Assembly: GCA_031284085.1 (NCBI GenBank)
Contig: JAITAM010000071.1
Location: forward strand, 1-16,901
DNA: 16,901 nt
From: Spirochaetaceae bacterium
Lineage (GTDB): Bacteria > Spirochaetota > Spirochaetia > Treponematales > Breznakiellaceae
Direction of reading: 5' to 3'
Shown here: positions 6,946 through 16,084 of the stretch, piece after piece
Layout: each line of letters begins with the position of its first letter
Position numbering within the stretch: the stretch's first letter is position 1
Translations under genes and position numbers: made by a program
The notes under the pieces: generated by a model
What the model saw: the letters and a program-made list of their open reading frames with translations, nothing else
The model's database searches: none
Told to the model about the DNA's origin: nothing

Positions 6946-8709
6946 CTAAAAATATATTTGGATATGCTCTACTTCAGTCCGGTGTTTCATTTTGACAAGG
7001 AGAGTCCCTTCTGAAGCGGAATAAACCCAGCCGGAAGAATCGTAGCGCTCGTACTGTGGGTCGGAAGGCCAATTACGGGCGTGCAGTTGTATACGGCTTG
7101 GACGAGCAATGCCGCGGACGAACATATAGTGCGTTTCTCCTACTGGAAAATTTACCTGTATATCCACAGCTCCTGTTGCTTCCCGTGTCCCCCGTACCAA
7201 AGGCGACACCGTCCATGTCCATATAGCCCCATCCGGCGGATCTATGTTGACCGCACGGGGATAATTGTCATCCGGGACAAGTAAGCGGTAAAGCCTGCCG
7301 GAACTGATACGAGCGTCTCCAAGTGCTGCGCCAGTTCTGTCAAGTCTTGCCGGAACAGTACCGGCCGTATCTTCTAAATCCAGCACGGATAATATCAATG
7401 ACCGTCCTACAGCAGACCAGATATTTGCACCGGTCATCTCGCCATAAACCATGAGCGCCTTACCCAGTCTGAGGTTGTATTCAATATCTGCGGATTCATC
7501 GCTGAATACTAATACTCCGCTGTCCTGCGCTATTTTACCAAAGCTTTCGGTAATGACAGTCAATGCAGGATCGATCAAGGCGGCAAAAGGATTTTCTTCA
7601 CGGGCTTTGTATTGGGCAAAATCAACATAGCCTTCAAAGATTCCAGGAATTATATCCCATGCTATAGCTTGTGGATTTATCAGCCGGACTATATCCACGA
7701 TTCCGGTGATAAGATCCGCATGAGATCGGGTGCTAAGCCAGAGTAAACTATGAGACTCTTTAAGAATATCCTGCGATTGATTTTGGATCAGCGTAGAAAG
7801 CCGGCTTAATGTCGTGCGTTCGGTCATAGTTAGAGAACGTAAGCCAACGTCAAGACGACCTAGGTATCCGGTTGACTCAAATGTACGGCGCGTCCCATTC
7901 TTAAAAACCGCCGGCACGGTATTAACCGCCGTTTGATAGGTGGCATGTCGTAAAGATTCGCCTATAAAAGCTACGACCATGTCTTCATCATTACTGGTAA
8001 GTATAGATTGATTCCATAAAGAAAAATTACGATCACGCCAGCGGTTTAGATTTTCCGTGTATGCAGCTTGAGTGCGTGCCGAACTAAGCACAAAATCTTC
8101 AAGACTAAAGTTTTCAATTTCAGGCATTACTTGGTAGACCACGACGGTATTTTCCGGCCTCAGGCTAAGCACTGTGCGGGTAGCCATCTGCGGCTGATCA
8201 AAATAGTAATTGATACCGTCAAAACCGATAACTAATTGCCCGCTTTCACTGTTTTTTACTTCAGCCGCCCTTGCAACTTGGTATGGTAATTCCAAAAGCG
8301 TTTGGTTTTCAGAAAAAGCTGCCTGTATTATCAGTTCAGGCACGGCGTTTTCCTGACTTTCATTGAAAGCAATACTTGTCCCATCTGGTAAAGTAAAAAT
8401 TACAGAGCCTTCTTGTGAAACCACAAGATATTCCGGATCCGCTTCCGGAATATCTGCATTCTTGTTGCCGAAACGAAATTCTATACCGTTGAAAGAAATA
8501 GTCGTATTACCGCTCAGCATATAAGTATCCACGCCGTCAATTTTTTCAATCTTGCTATAACGACCATTCACAACAAGATTCCCTTGTTTCAGCGACAAAG
8601 GATTGATCCGTTGCGTTGATTGCACAGCCACAAAAATAATAATAACCGCTACATACACTATAAAGAGAGCAAGTAACCGCAAAAATACATATTTTCTCTT
8701 TAATTTCAT
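6946..8709 (-). CDS. Spirochaete envelope-anchored hypothetical protein (587 aa)
   Basis: I do not recognise a named domain. Residues about 9-29 (LRLLALFIVYVAVIIIFVAVQ) form an uncleaved signal anchor; the rest should be extracytoplasmic. The first about 210 residues are rich in beta-strand patterns (NTTISFNGIEFRFGNKN, SVIFTLPDGTSIAF). Residues about 215-460 look helical and repeat-like, with LSTLIQNQSQDILKESHSLL and ENPFAALIDPALTVI. The C-terminal about 100 residues are again beta-rich (TGAVDIQVNFPVGETHYMFV) and could form a carbohydrate-binding-like or immunoglobulin-like sandwich. It is the first gene of a probable two-gene operon with the DUF4340 gene, so a shared envelope complex is plausible. 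The start at 8709 has no close ribosome binding site; GAGGG lies about 20 nt upstream. Confidence 0.65.
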   Translation of the reverse strand: MKLKRKYVFLRLLALFIVYVAVIIIFVAVQSTQRINPLSLKQGNLVVNGRYSKIEKIDGVDTYMLSGNTTISFNGIEFRFGNKNADIPEADPEYLVVSQEGSVIFTLPDGTSIAFNESQENAVPELIIQAAFSENQTLLELPYQVARAAEVKNSESGQLVIGFDGINYYFDQPQMATRTVLSLRPENTVVVYQVMPEIENFSLEDFVLSSARTQAAYTENLNRWRDRNFSLWNQSILTSNDEDMVVAFIGESLRHATYQTAVNTVPAVFKNGTRRTFESTGYLGRLDVGLRSLTMTERTTLSRLSTLIQNQSQDILKESHSLLWLSTRSHADLITGIVDIVRLINPQAIAWDIIPGIFEGYVDFAQYKAREENPFAALIDPALTVITESFGKIAQDSGVLVFSDESADIEYNLRLGKALMVYGEMTGANIWSAVGRSLILSVLDLEDTAGTVPARLDRTGAALGDARISSGRLYRLLVPDDNYPRAVNIDPPDGAIWTWTVSPLVRGTREATGAVDIQVNFPVGETHYMFVRGIARPSRIQLHARNWPSDPQYERYDSSGWVYSASEGTLLVKMKHRTEVEHIQIYF

Positions 8710-8717
8710 TTGTTTAT

Positions 8718-8747
8718 ATAATAAAGCACCCTCTTACAGCTATGCAA
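8718..8747 (-). promoter_or_regulatory. Possible promoter for the 587-aa/DUF4340 operon
   Basis: On the minus strand TTGCAT (8742-8747) and TATTAT (8718-8723) are 18 nt apart. The predicted transcription start is only 1-3 nt before ATG 8709, so the message may be leaderless. An alternative -10, TATATA, overlaps the same place. Confidence 0.3.
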
Positions 8748-8847
8748 GAGACCTTTTGCACAGAAAGAGTGCGGATGCACCTTGGTTGAAAGAATAGATA
8801 ATAAAACGGATTAAACATGAAAGGAAGGCTCATTAACGATTTTGATA

Positions 8848-8929
8848 TTTAGGCAAGCCTTTGAATTAAAACCGACTTGCCTAAAGCTTATCACAGTTAC
8901 CATACCACTTGGCTTTCCAAAACGGAAAG
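8848..8929 (-). terminator. Hairpins downstream of gapA, probable terminator region
   Basis: Two stem-loops follow the gapA stop. The nearer is CTTTCC(5 nt)GGAAAG at 8913-8929. The second has perfect 10-bp arms, TTTAGGCAAG (8848-8857) and CTTGCCTAAA (8876-8885), with an 18-nt loop. Neither has a clean T-tract on the minus strand, so intrinsic termination is only likely, not certain. The stems could instead protect the 3' end of the gapA message. Confidence 0.4.
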
Positions 8930-8951
8930 GTACTCAAGCGGTATCATTCTT

Positions 8952-10414
<1,463 letters not shown>

Positions 10415-10489
10415 GGTCTGTCCTTCCCCGATTCTACTAGATGCAAGCTCGGAAGCGGGTGGGGTCAGACCTCCGGTATGGTTAGAGCA

Positions 10490-10554
10490 GGTAAAAAGCC
10501 GTGTGCCGCCCTGATGCAGCGCCAAAAACGTAGAAACAGGCTGGCCTGCGGCTG
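10490..10554 (+). repeat. Degenerate copy of the REP-like dispersed repeat
   Basis: The copy starts with GGTAAAAAGCC and ends with CAGGCTGGCCTG and GCGGCTG stems; the central CCCGATACAAC core has diverged. It stops 2 nt before the -35 box of the OTC promoter. Confidence 0.6.
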
Positions 10555-10556
10555 TC

Positions 10557-10586
10557 TTGACCTCTTATACATTTCTTATTTATAAT
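10557..10586 (+). promoter_or_regulatory. Sigma-70-type promoter for the OTC operon
   Basis: TTGACC (10557-10562) and a perfect TATAAT (10581-10586) are 18 nt apart. Transcription would start near 10593, with AAAGGAGA and then ATG 10611 downstream. The -35 box begins 2 nt after the end of the dispersed repeat copy. Confidence 0.6.
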
Positions 10587-10610
10587 AATCTCAAAGGAGA
10601 AAGACTAGGT

Positions 10611-11543
10611 ATGCTGAAAGGACGATCACTGCTGACATGGCTTGATTATACGCCGGAAGAAATTCGCTATCTTTTAGATTTATCAAAAAAAATAAAAGCA
10701 CAGCGAGGAGCTTTACAGCGTTTTTCTGGCAAGACGCTTGCTTTGCTTTTTGAAAAGCGCTCCACTCGCACACGTTGTGCGTTTGAGACGGCGTTTGGTG
10801 AAGAGGGCGGCCATCCGGTTTTTCTCTCAACGGATGATATACAGCTTGGCGCCAAAGAGTCGATTGAAGATACGGCACGGGTTCTTGGGCGTATGTTTAA
10901 TGCCATTCAGTTTCGTGGGTTTAAGCAGTCGACCGTCCAAACCCTAGCCGAATATTCAGGCGTCCCTGTGTACAATGGGCTGACGGACGATTTTCATCCG
11001 ACACAGGCATTGGCTGATATGCTTACTATAGAAGAAAGCTGCGGTTCCATCACCGGAAAGCACCTTGTCTTTATCGGGGACGGCAGGAATAATGTCGCCC
11101 GCTCCCTTGTGGTAATAGGTTCAAAGCTGGGAGTGCATACTACGATCATTACGCCGCCTTCATTGAATCCTGATCCCGCTTTGCTTGCACAGTGCAAAGC
11201 CTTTGCTCTCTTGTCGGGAAGCCGACTTACGGTAAGCGCCGATACTGCTGCGGTGAGCGGGGCTGATGCGGTTTATACCGATGTGTGGGCTTCCATGGGT
11301 GAGGAAGCAAAAAAAGCGCAGAGGGCTAGCCTTCTCAAGCCCTATCAGGTAAACAGCCATCTTATGGAACAGACGGGACGAGCTGATACCATCTTCTTGC
11401 ATTGTCTGCCGGCAATAAGAGGCGAAGAGGTTAGTGCAGAGATTATTGACGGCCCGCAGAGCCGTGTATGGGATGAAGCTGAAAACCGCAAACATACTAT
11501 TAAAGCGCTTATGCTTGCAACGCTTGGTTTGGATAACCAATGA
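10611..11543 (+). CDS. Ornithine carbamoyltransferase (310 aa)
   Basis: This enzyme transfers the carbamoyl group between carbamoyl phosphate and ornithine, making or, in the arginine deiminase pathway, breaking citrulline. Family motifs are complete: S51TRTR55 (carbamoyl phosphate binding), H129PTQ132, GDGRNNVARS (156-165, an OTC hallmark rather than aspartate carbamoyltransferase), DVWASMGE (224-231) and HCLP (264-267, catalytic Cys). Length is slightly below the usual 330. The start at 10611 is preferred over the in-frame ATG at 10557 because the family N-terminus begins here and AAAGGAGA lies 10 nt upstream. The TGA overlaps the next ATG (ATGA), indicating translational coupling. Without arcA or arcC beside it, anabolic argF versus catabolic arcB cannot be decided. 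Confidence 0.93.
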   Translation: MLKGRSLLTWLDYTPEEIRYLLDLSKKIKAQRGALQRFSGKTLALLFEKRSTRTRCAFETAFGEEGGHPVFLSTDDIQLGAKESIEDTARVLGRMFNAIQFRGFKQSTVQTLAEYSGVPVYNGLTDDFHPTQALADMLTIEESCGSITGKHLVFIGDGRNNVARSLVVIGSKLGVHTTIITPPSLNPDPALLAQCKAFALLSGSRLTVSADTAAVSGADAVYTDVWASMGEEAKKAQRASLLKPYQVNSHLMEQTGRADTIFLHCLPAIRGEEVSAEIIDGPQSRVWDEAENRKHTIKALMLATLGLDNQ

Positions 11544-12217
11544 GCATTGACTGTACGAAGCTAACCCGTCAGTACTTGGAGCGCCTTACTACGAGGGAGC
11601 TTTTAGTATTAGCGGACTCAATGGCTTTAGATGTACCAGCCGGCTTAGATAGAATATTTATTATTGAAGAGCTTATAAGCCTTGGCCAAGAGCCGCCTTT
11701 TACTGATGATTTGACTGAGGATGAGATAGAAAAAACCACGTTGATACAAAATGATAATTCAAAAGCCGTTGCATTACCGACACAGTACAACATTACGTTT
11801 ATACATATTATGATCCGAGATCCCTTGTGGGTTTTTGTATTTTGGGAAGTGAAATCGCACGATCGGGAAATCCTTGAAAAAAATCCAAGCTTTGACGGAT
11901 ACTACCTTAAAGTTACTCCTCTTCCTCTTCTTTCAGAAGAAGATGTTTTTACCGTAACGGTAGGCGCCGCAGATAACGCATGGTATTTAAGTTTTCCGCC
12001 GGAACAAGGAACATTTCAAGTTGCATTGTGCGCCCACTGTGGACAAGAGGAAGTTATTTTGATTGTCTCAGACCCTTTTACGCTGCCCAATCTATTTGAT
12101 CCGGCTCATATACACAACAACAATCCGCTCATACAATTATCCGGTTCAGGATTTATGCCAATTCTGCATAAAGTAGATCGAGTTCCTAGAAGGACGCGAT
12201 CCGGTAATACACAATAG
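11540..12217 (+). CDS. DUF4912 domain-containing protein (225 aa)
   Basis: Residues about 14-48 (LERLTTRELLVLADSMALDV) resemble the SAP or Rho N-terminal helical module often found ahead of DUF4912. The DUF4912 core follows: LPTQYNITFIHIMIRDPLW (79-97), FWEV (101-104), and a later beta-rich part with NAWYLSF and FQVALCAHC. There is no signal peptide, so the protein should be cytoplasmic. The start overlaps the OTC stop by 4 nt, and the GH57 gene follows after 10 nt. DUF4912 genes are known to occur beside GH57-type genes, and a polysaccharide-related role has been assumed, but the biochemical function is not established. Confidence 0.8.
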   Translation: MSIDCTKLTRQYLERLTTRELLVLADSMALDVPAGLDRIFIIEELISLGQEPPFTDDLTEDEIEKTTLIQNDNSKAVALPTQYNITFIHIMIRDPLWVFVFWEVKSHDREILEKNPSFDGYYLKVTPLPLLSEEDVFTVTVGAADNAWYLSFPPEQGTFQVALCAHCGQEEVILIVSDPFTLPNLFDPAHIHNNNPLIQLSGSGFMPILHKVDRVPRRTRSGNTQ

Positions 12218-12227
12218 TAGGAGCGCT

Positions 12228-13778
12228 ATGGGTAGATATACTTTTTCTTTGATTCTCAACGCTCATACTCCTTTTATCCGACACCCGGAAATCGATCATA
12301 CTATGGAAGAGCAATGGTTTTTTGAATCCATTTCTGAAACCTATCTTCCACTGCTTGAACTGTTTAGCCGGCTTGATACTGATCATGTGCCGTTCCGGCT
12401 TGGATTGGTCTTATCACCAACGTTCTGTCATGTTTCTCAGGATGAATTATTGATAAAGCGCTACCTTGAATACGTTGATCGTCAAATAGAGTTCGGGCAG
12501 GCAGAACAGAGTCGTGCGCAAGGAGACCCTGAACGGCAGCGCTTGGCAAAGGTATTCTGTGATACCTTTGTTGAAAGAAAAGCTCGCTTTATTGATCAGT
12601 ACGACAAAAAAATACTTGAAGCTTTTAAGTACTACCAAAGAAAAGGTTCGATAGAGTTACTCTTAACGACCGCGACTAATGCTTTCTTGCCTTTTTATAC
12701 TGCGAATCCTGAATCTATTCAGGCGCAGTTTGAAACGGCTATTATCAATTTCCGCTCCATCTTCGGGCGTTACCCACAGGGCTTTTTTCTACCGGAGATG
12801 GGTTGGACTCCCTCCGTTGACTCTTATTTGCGCGCCTATCATTTTGCCTACACCATAGTTGACACCCATGGCCTTATTCTGGGAAACCCTCCGGCACAAA
12901 AAGGTATCTTCTATCCGATTAAGACTCCCTTAGGCATTTTCGTGCTTGGCCGCAATTTTAATATGCCTGAATTCTCTCGACATACTGTGTACCGCGATCA
13001 TAGCTGCGATGTGGGCTTTGAACTTCCCGCCGACTTGGTGTCCTCTTTCCAAACTTCGGATGGCGCACGTGTGCCGACTGGTTATCGCTACTACAACAAA
13101 GCTCAATACCTCTATGATCCGTATGCTGCAGCGCAGCAAGCCGCTGCGGATGCGCATGAATTTCTAGCTATGAGATTGGATGAATTTCAAAAGATCAGAA
13201 AAAATATGGAAGAAGATGTCCTTGATCTTTATGTCCTGAACGCCGATCAATTCGGACGCTTTTGGTCAGAAGGCATCTATTTTTTAGAAGCTCTATTCCG
13301 GGAAATTGCCCGATATAGTTATATCGCAACACCGGCAGAATACCTCTATAACCAAAATATTGCCCGGTTCCAAACTATGGTCCCTGAATTTTCTTCATGG
13401 GGAAGCAACGGTTATGCAGAAACATGGCTTGACTCGTCTAATGATTGGATTTACCGGCATTTGTTACAGGCAACTATACGGATGACCGAATTGGCGGAAC
13501 GTTTCCCTAATGCAGTTGGAATCAAAGAGCGTACGCTTAACCAAGCGGCGCGGGAGATACTCCTTGCACAAAGCTCAGATTGGACAAAAATGCTACACCG
13601 TCAGGAATACACCGATTATGCCCGCAAGCAGGTAACCGGCTCTTTGCGTAATTTTACCACTATTTATGAAGCATTAGGCGGTAGTTATCTTAATATGGAA
13701 TGGCTTACGGATTTAGAACGCCGGCATAATATCTTCCCTGATATTAATTACCGGGTCTTCAGAAGACGTATTTTGTAA
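12228..13778 (+). CDS. GH57/DUF1957 alpha-glucan branching-enzyme-like protein (516 aa)
   Basis: The overall sequence matches GH57 branching enzymes such as the Thermotoga AmyC type. Region 1 reads LNAHTPFIRHPE (family: LHAHLPYVRHPE, so the first His is Asn11). Region 3 reads GFFLPEMGW with the nucleophile Glu190 present. Region 4 reads LNADQFGRFWSEG where the family has YDAELFGHWWYEG, so the general acid/base Asp aligns with Asn338 and the following His with Arg. The N-terminal EEQWFFESISETYLPLL stretch and the C-terminal helical DUF1957 part are conserved, and the length is normal. The ribosome binding site TAGGAG precedes ATG 12228. It is the third gene of an operon with OTC and DUF4912. 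Branching activity is doubtful given the replaced residues; substrate binding or altered chemistry is possible. Confidence 0.85.
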   Translation: MGRYTFSLILNAHTPFIRHPEIDHTMEEQWFFESISETYLPLLELFSRLDTDHVPFRLGLVLSPTFCHVSQDELLIKRYLEYVDRQIEFGQAEQSRAQGDPERQRLAKVFCDTFVERKARFIDQYDKKILEAFKYYQRKGSIELLLTTATNAFLPFYTANPESIQAQFETAIINFRSIFGRYPQGFFLPEMGWTPSVDSYLRAYHFAYTIVDTHGLILGNPPAQKGIFYPIKTPLGIFVLGRNFNMPEFSRHTVYRDHSCDVGFELPADLVSSFQTSDGARVPTGYRYYNKAQYLYDPYAAAQQAAADAHEFLAMRLDEFQKIRKNMEEDVLDLYVLNADQFGRFWSEGIYFLEALFREIARYSYIATPAEYLYNQNIARFQTMVPEFSSWGSNGYAETWLDSSNDWIYRHLLQATIRMTELAERFPNAVGIKERTLNQAAREILLAQSSDWTKMLHRQEYTDYARKQVTGSLRNFTTIYEALGGSYLNMEWLTDLERRHNIFPDINYRVFRRRIL

Positions 13779-13784
13779 CAAACT

Positions 13785-13807
13785 TTTCAGGGTTCACTGA
13801 AAGATTT
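13785..13807 (+). terminator. Weak terminator-like hairpin after the GH57 gene
   Basis: TTTCAG (13785-13790) pairs with CTGAAA (13797-13802) around a 6-nt loop, followed by GATTTTT. It lies just before the ribosome binding site of the 113-aa gene, so read-through into that gene is likely. Confidence 0.35.
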
Positions 13808-13820
13808 TTAGGAGGATTGT

Positions 13821-14162
13821 ATGGCTATCAATTTTAAGGAATTAGCATCAAAGACAGGCGAGAAGGCAAAGAATTTGGGTGAAAAAGGCTGGGCGGCGTC
13901 AAAAGATTTTATGACTAAAGCGTCTGAAAAAGCGCAAGACCTGAGCGAAAAAGGTATGACTGCCATAGAAATTAAACAACTGCAATCACAAGAAAAGAAA
14001 TTGGTGGCGCAGTTAGGGCAGACGGTACACAAGCTGCTGATTGAAGATCAGGTCGAAAGTATCAATATTGATACGCCGGACGTTAAAGCGACACTCTTGG
14101 AGATTGCAGCGGTTCAAGAAGAAATTACCAAAAAGAACAAAATCTTAACTCCTGAAGAATAA
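13821..14162 (+). CDS. Small helical Lys/Glu-rich protein (113 aa)
   Basis: I do not recognise a named family. It has no Cys, no signal peptide and no membrane segment. Residues 9-47 contain two similar copies of an amphipathic stretch: SKTGEKAKNLGEKGW and TKASEKAQDLSEKGM. Residues about 48-105 look like a coiled coil (LQSQEKKLVAQLGQTVHKLL and LEIAAVQEEITKKNK). This composition resembles phasin-like or LEA-like stress and surface-coating proteins, but that is only an analogy. The ribosome binding site AGGAGG is perfect and 5 nt from the ATG. It follows the GH57 gene by 42 nt and may be the last member of that operon, with a partial terminator between them. Confidence 0.7.
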   Translation: MAINFKELASKTGEKAKNLGEKGWAASKDFMTKASEKAQDLSEKGMTAIEIKQLQSQEKKLVAQLGQTVHKLLIEDQVESINIDTPDVKATLLEIAAVQEEITKKNKILTPEE

Positions 14163-14200
14163 GCCGAAAAGCGATATAAGATTCTGCCGCCTTTTCTACC

Positions 14201-14230
14201 GCCCTGCCGGTAATTCTTGCCACGCAGGGC
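14201..14230. terminator. Hairpin between convergent genes
   Basis: GCCCTGC (14201-14207) and GCAGGGC (14224-14230) form perfect 7-bp arms around a 16-nt loop, followed on the plus strand by ACCTTTT. It sits between the stops of the 113-aa gene (plus) and the EpmA-like gene (minus), so it may act on both. The T-tract is short. Confidence 0.45.
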
Positions 14231-14235
14231 ACCTT

Positions 14236-15249
14236 TTACAGCTCTTCCCATGAAAAACAAAGCACCTCTTTGATCTCGGTAGAATCAGTAAAAAGCATAC
14301 AGAGCCGGTCAAGACCAAGCGCCATACCCGCACCGGCAGGCAGCCCATGCGAGAGCATTTCCAGATACCGCTCATCATAGCATACCGGCGCTATATTGTT
14401 GTTTTTCCGGTATGTATTCGCCTGCTCAAACAATGCCCTCTGCATATAAGCATCACATAAAAAAGGAAACCCGTCGGCAATCTCAATGCCGGCAATAACT
14501 ATCTCAGTCCTGTTGATCCACTTTGCATCAAGGGACTCGCAATCGGAAGAAGTGGTCATTGCGGCAGGCCATTTTTTTATCAGCACAGGCGCATCAAAGC
14601 CCAGAGCTTTAATCGCATTGTCTAAGAGAGCCGATATCAGTATACCGCTCTGCTCCGCAGGAATTTCTTTAGGACAGAGTTTGGCACGCTGAATTAAAGA
14701 AATTATATCCGCAATACACCATTCATCCGCAATTTCAAGACCGTACTGTGTATAAAACACCTCTTGAAATGTCATGGTTTTCCACGGCGTTTTTAAGGAT
14801 ATGCGGGCATTTTGATAGTCAAGATAATCGGAGTCAGGGTGCAATTCGTGATGTATCGCCACAATAAGATTCGCCGCATCATCTTCAATGGCAGGAAGCG
14901 AAGCTGCGGTGCGCGCCCACTCAAGCATAGTGAATTCAGGATTATGGGTTTTGTCAAATTCATACTCTCTAAAGTTTTTTGTTACGGTAAAGACTTTATC
15001 AAAACCTCCTGCGATCATCCTTTTGATGTGATACTCTGTCGAGGTGGTTAAATAGAGGCCGGCTTTACCTGCTATTTCAAACGACTGAACCGCCCTATCC
15101 GGCGTAGTTCCAAAAACCAGCAAAGGAATTTCAGCCTCAAAAAACCCTTGCCTCTTATAAAAGAGGCGTATCAAATCTACAATCTTTTGCCTGATGTATA
15201 GTTTTTCCTTGCGGCTTATGCCTTTTTTATCTTTGTCCGACCACAACAC
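14236..15249 (-). CDS. epmA: EpmA/GenX-type lysyl-tRNA-synthetase-like protein (337 aa with GTG start)
   Basis: The family ligates (R)-beta-lysine or lysine to a conserved lysine of elongation factor P and lacks the tRNA anticodon domain of true LysRS. Class II synthetase motifs are in order: motif 1 near RQGFFEAEIPLLV, then LTTSTEYHIKRMI, motif 2 TKNFREYEFDKTHNPEFTML (90-109), GIEIADGF, and motif 3 GMALGLDR (308-315). The length suits the family (E. coli EpmA is 325 aa). The open frame continues to an ATG at 15474, but that start lies in a dispersed repeat and adds 75 poorly conserved residues. GTG 15249, with AGGAGA 4 nt upstream, is preferred. TTG 15246 or a longer form cannot be excluded. 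It is monocistronic here; EF-P and EpmB genes are not in view. Confidence 0.85.
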   Translation of the reverse strand: MLWSDKDKKGISRKEKLYIRQKIVDLIRLFYKRQGFFEAEIPLLVFGTTPDRAVQSFEIAGKAGLYLTTSTEYHIKRMIAGGFDKVFTVTKNFREYEFDKTHNPEFTMLEWARTAASLPAIEDDAANLIVAIHHELHPDSDYLDYQNARISLKTPWKTMTFQEVFYTQYGLEIADEWCIADIISLIQRAKLCPKEIPAEQSGILISALLDNAIKALGFDAPVLIKKWPAAMTTSSDCESLDAKWINRTEIVIAGIEIADGFPFLCDAYMQRALFEQANTYRKNNNIAPVCYDERYLEMLSHGLPAGAGMALGLDRLCMLFTDSTEIKEVLCFSWEEL

Positions 15250-15455
15250 GGCATCTCCTAAACAATAATCTCCTTCTTTCAGGCCGAAGGAAAAAAGCAA
15301 TGCGTCCGCGGCGCAGTCTGTTTCATTCTTTGTTATGAGTATACAAACAAGAACAATGTGCAGCCGCTCCTTGTCTAAGATAGGCACTTGTACTGTTTTT
15401 AACAAGCATATTCTTACGGGTATATGTTCTCTGTCCCACTTTTCTATCAGGCAAA

Positions 15456-15635
15456 CAGCCACAGGCTGTTTCAAAGCAGGCCAGCCTGTTTCAAAGGTTG
15501 TTGTATCGGGAGTGGTGTACGGCTTTCCGCCTGCAGGCCAGCCTGTTTCAAAGCAGCCGCAGGCTGTTTCAAAGGTTCTTGTATCGGGAGTAGTGTACGG
15601 CTTTTTGCCTGACAGCAGGCCAGCCTGTTCTAAAC
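15456..15635 (-). repeat. Two inverted copies of the REP-like dispersed repeat
   Basis: Reverse-oriented copies lie at 15456-15531 and about 15536-15609, with a tail to 15635. Each has a CAGCCacaGGCTG or CAGCCgcaGGCTG stem, then the core CAAAGGTTGTTGTATCGGG (or GGTTCTTGTATCGGGAG), then GGCtttttGCC. An extra AGGCCAGCCTGTTTCAAAG module is inserted. They lie immediately upstream of the EpmA-like gene; the open frames passing through them are repeat artefacts. Confidence 0.85.
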
Positions 15636-15731
15636 TTTCGGTATTGGTATCAAGGGCGACTACGACTCTTTGTCTGACGGAAGCAGTCAGAGGTCTGACC
15701 TGTTTTGCCTATGTCTGTCCCTACCCCGATA

Positions 15732-15777
15732 GTGATACGGGCATATCATCAATGGTGATACGGGCATATCACAGGCA
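15732..15777 (+). repeat. Two-copy 23-bp tandem repeat
   Basis: GTGATACGGGCATATCA occurs at 15732-15748 and 15755-15771, exactly 23 bp apart. Each copy has dyad symmetry, with GTGATA and TATCAC arms in the second copy. The period equals that of the three larger arrays to the right. Confidence 0.8.
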
Positions 15778-15879
15778 GGGATAAAGACGCAAGTATATCC
15801 CGTTCTAAACTTCAGCCTGACTCTTCATCCTTCGGGTCGGAGGTCTGACCTCTCAGGTCGGAGGTCTGACCCTGTTTGC

Positions 15880-16052
15880 GTATTAGGCTCACACTCGTCC
15901 ACGTATTAGGCTCACACTCGTCCACGTGTTAGGCTCACACTCGTCCACGTGTTAGGCTCACACTCGTCCACGTGTTAGGCTCACACCCACCCACGTGTTA
16001 GGCTCACACCCGCCCACGTGTTAGGCTCACACTTGTTAGGCTCACACTCGCC
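15880..16052 (+). repeat. Tandem array, 23-bp unit (about 7 copies)
   Basis: Six full units at 15880-16017 are followed by two truncated ones (16018-16034 and 16035-16052). The conserved part of the unit is TTAGGCTCACACTCGTCCAC. Units 3-7 join through a CACGTG palindrome; units 1-2 have CACGTA. Units 5-6 diverge in the TCGTCC part. There are no spacers, so this is not a CRISPR array. Confidence 0.95.
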
Positions 16053-16084
16053 TTCGGAGGTCTGACCCTTTGGGCAGGAGGTCT

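Noticed and set aside
10557..10610. Upstream ATG-type start for OTC
   Set aside because: The proposed start overlaps the -35 box, and the family N-terminus and Shine-Dalgarno support 10611.
15335..15784. Plus-strand ORFs of 149 and 62 aa
   Set aside because: They run through the EpmA gene end and the dispersed repeats; the repeated VVYGF-type peptides come from the repeat DNA.
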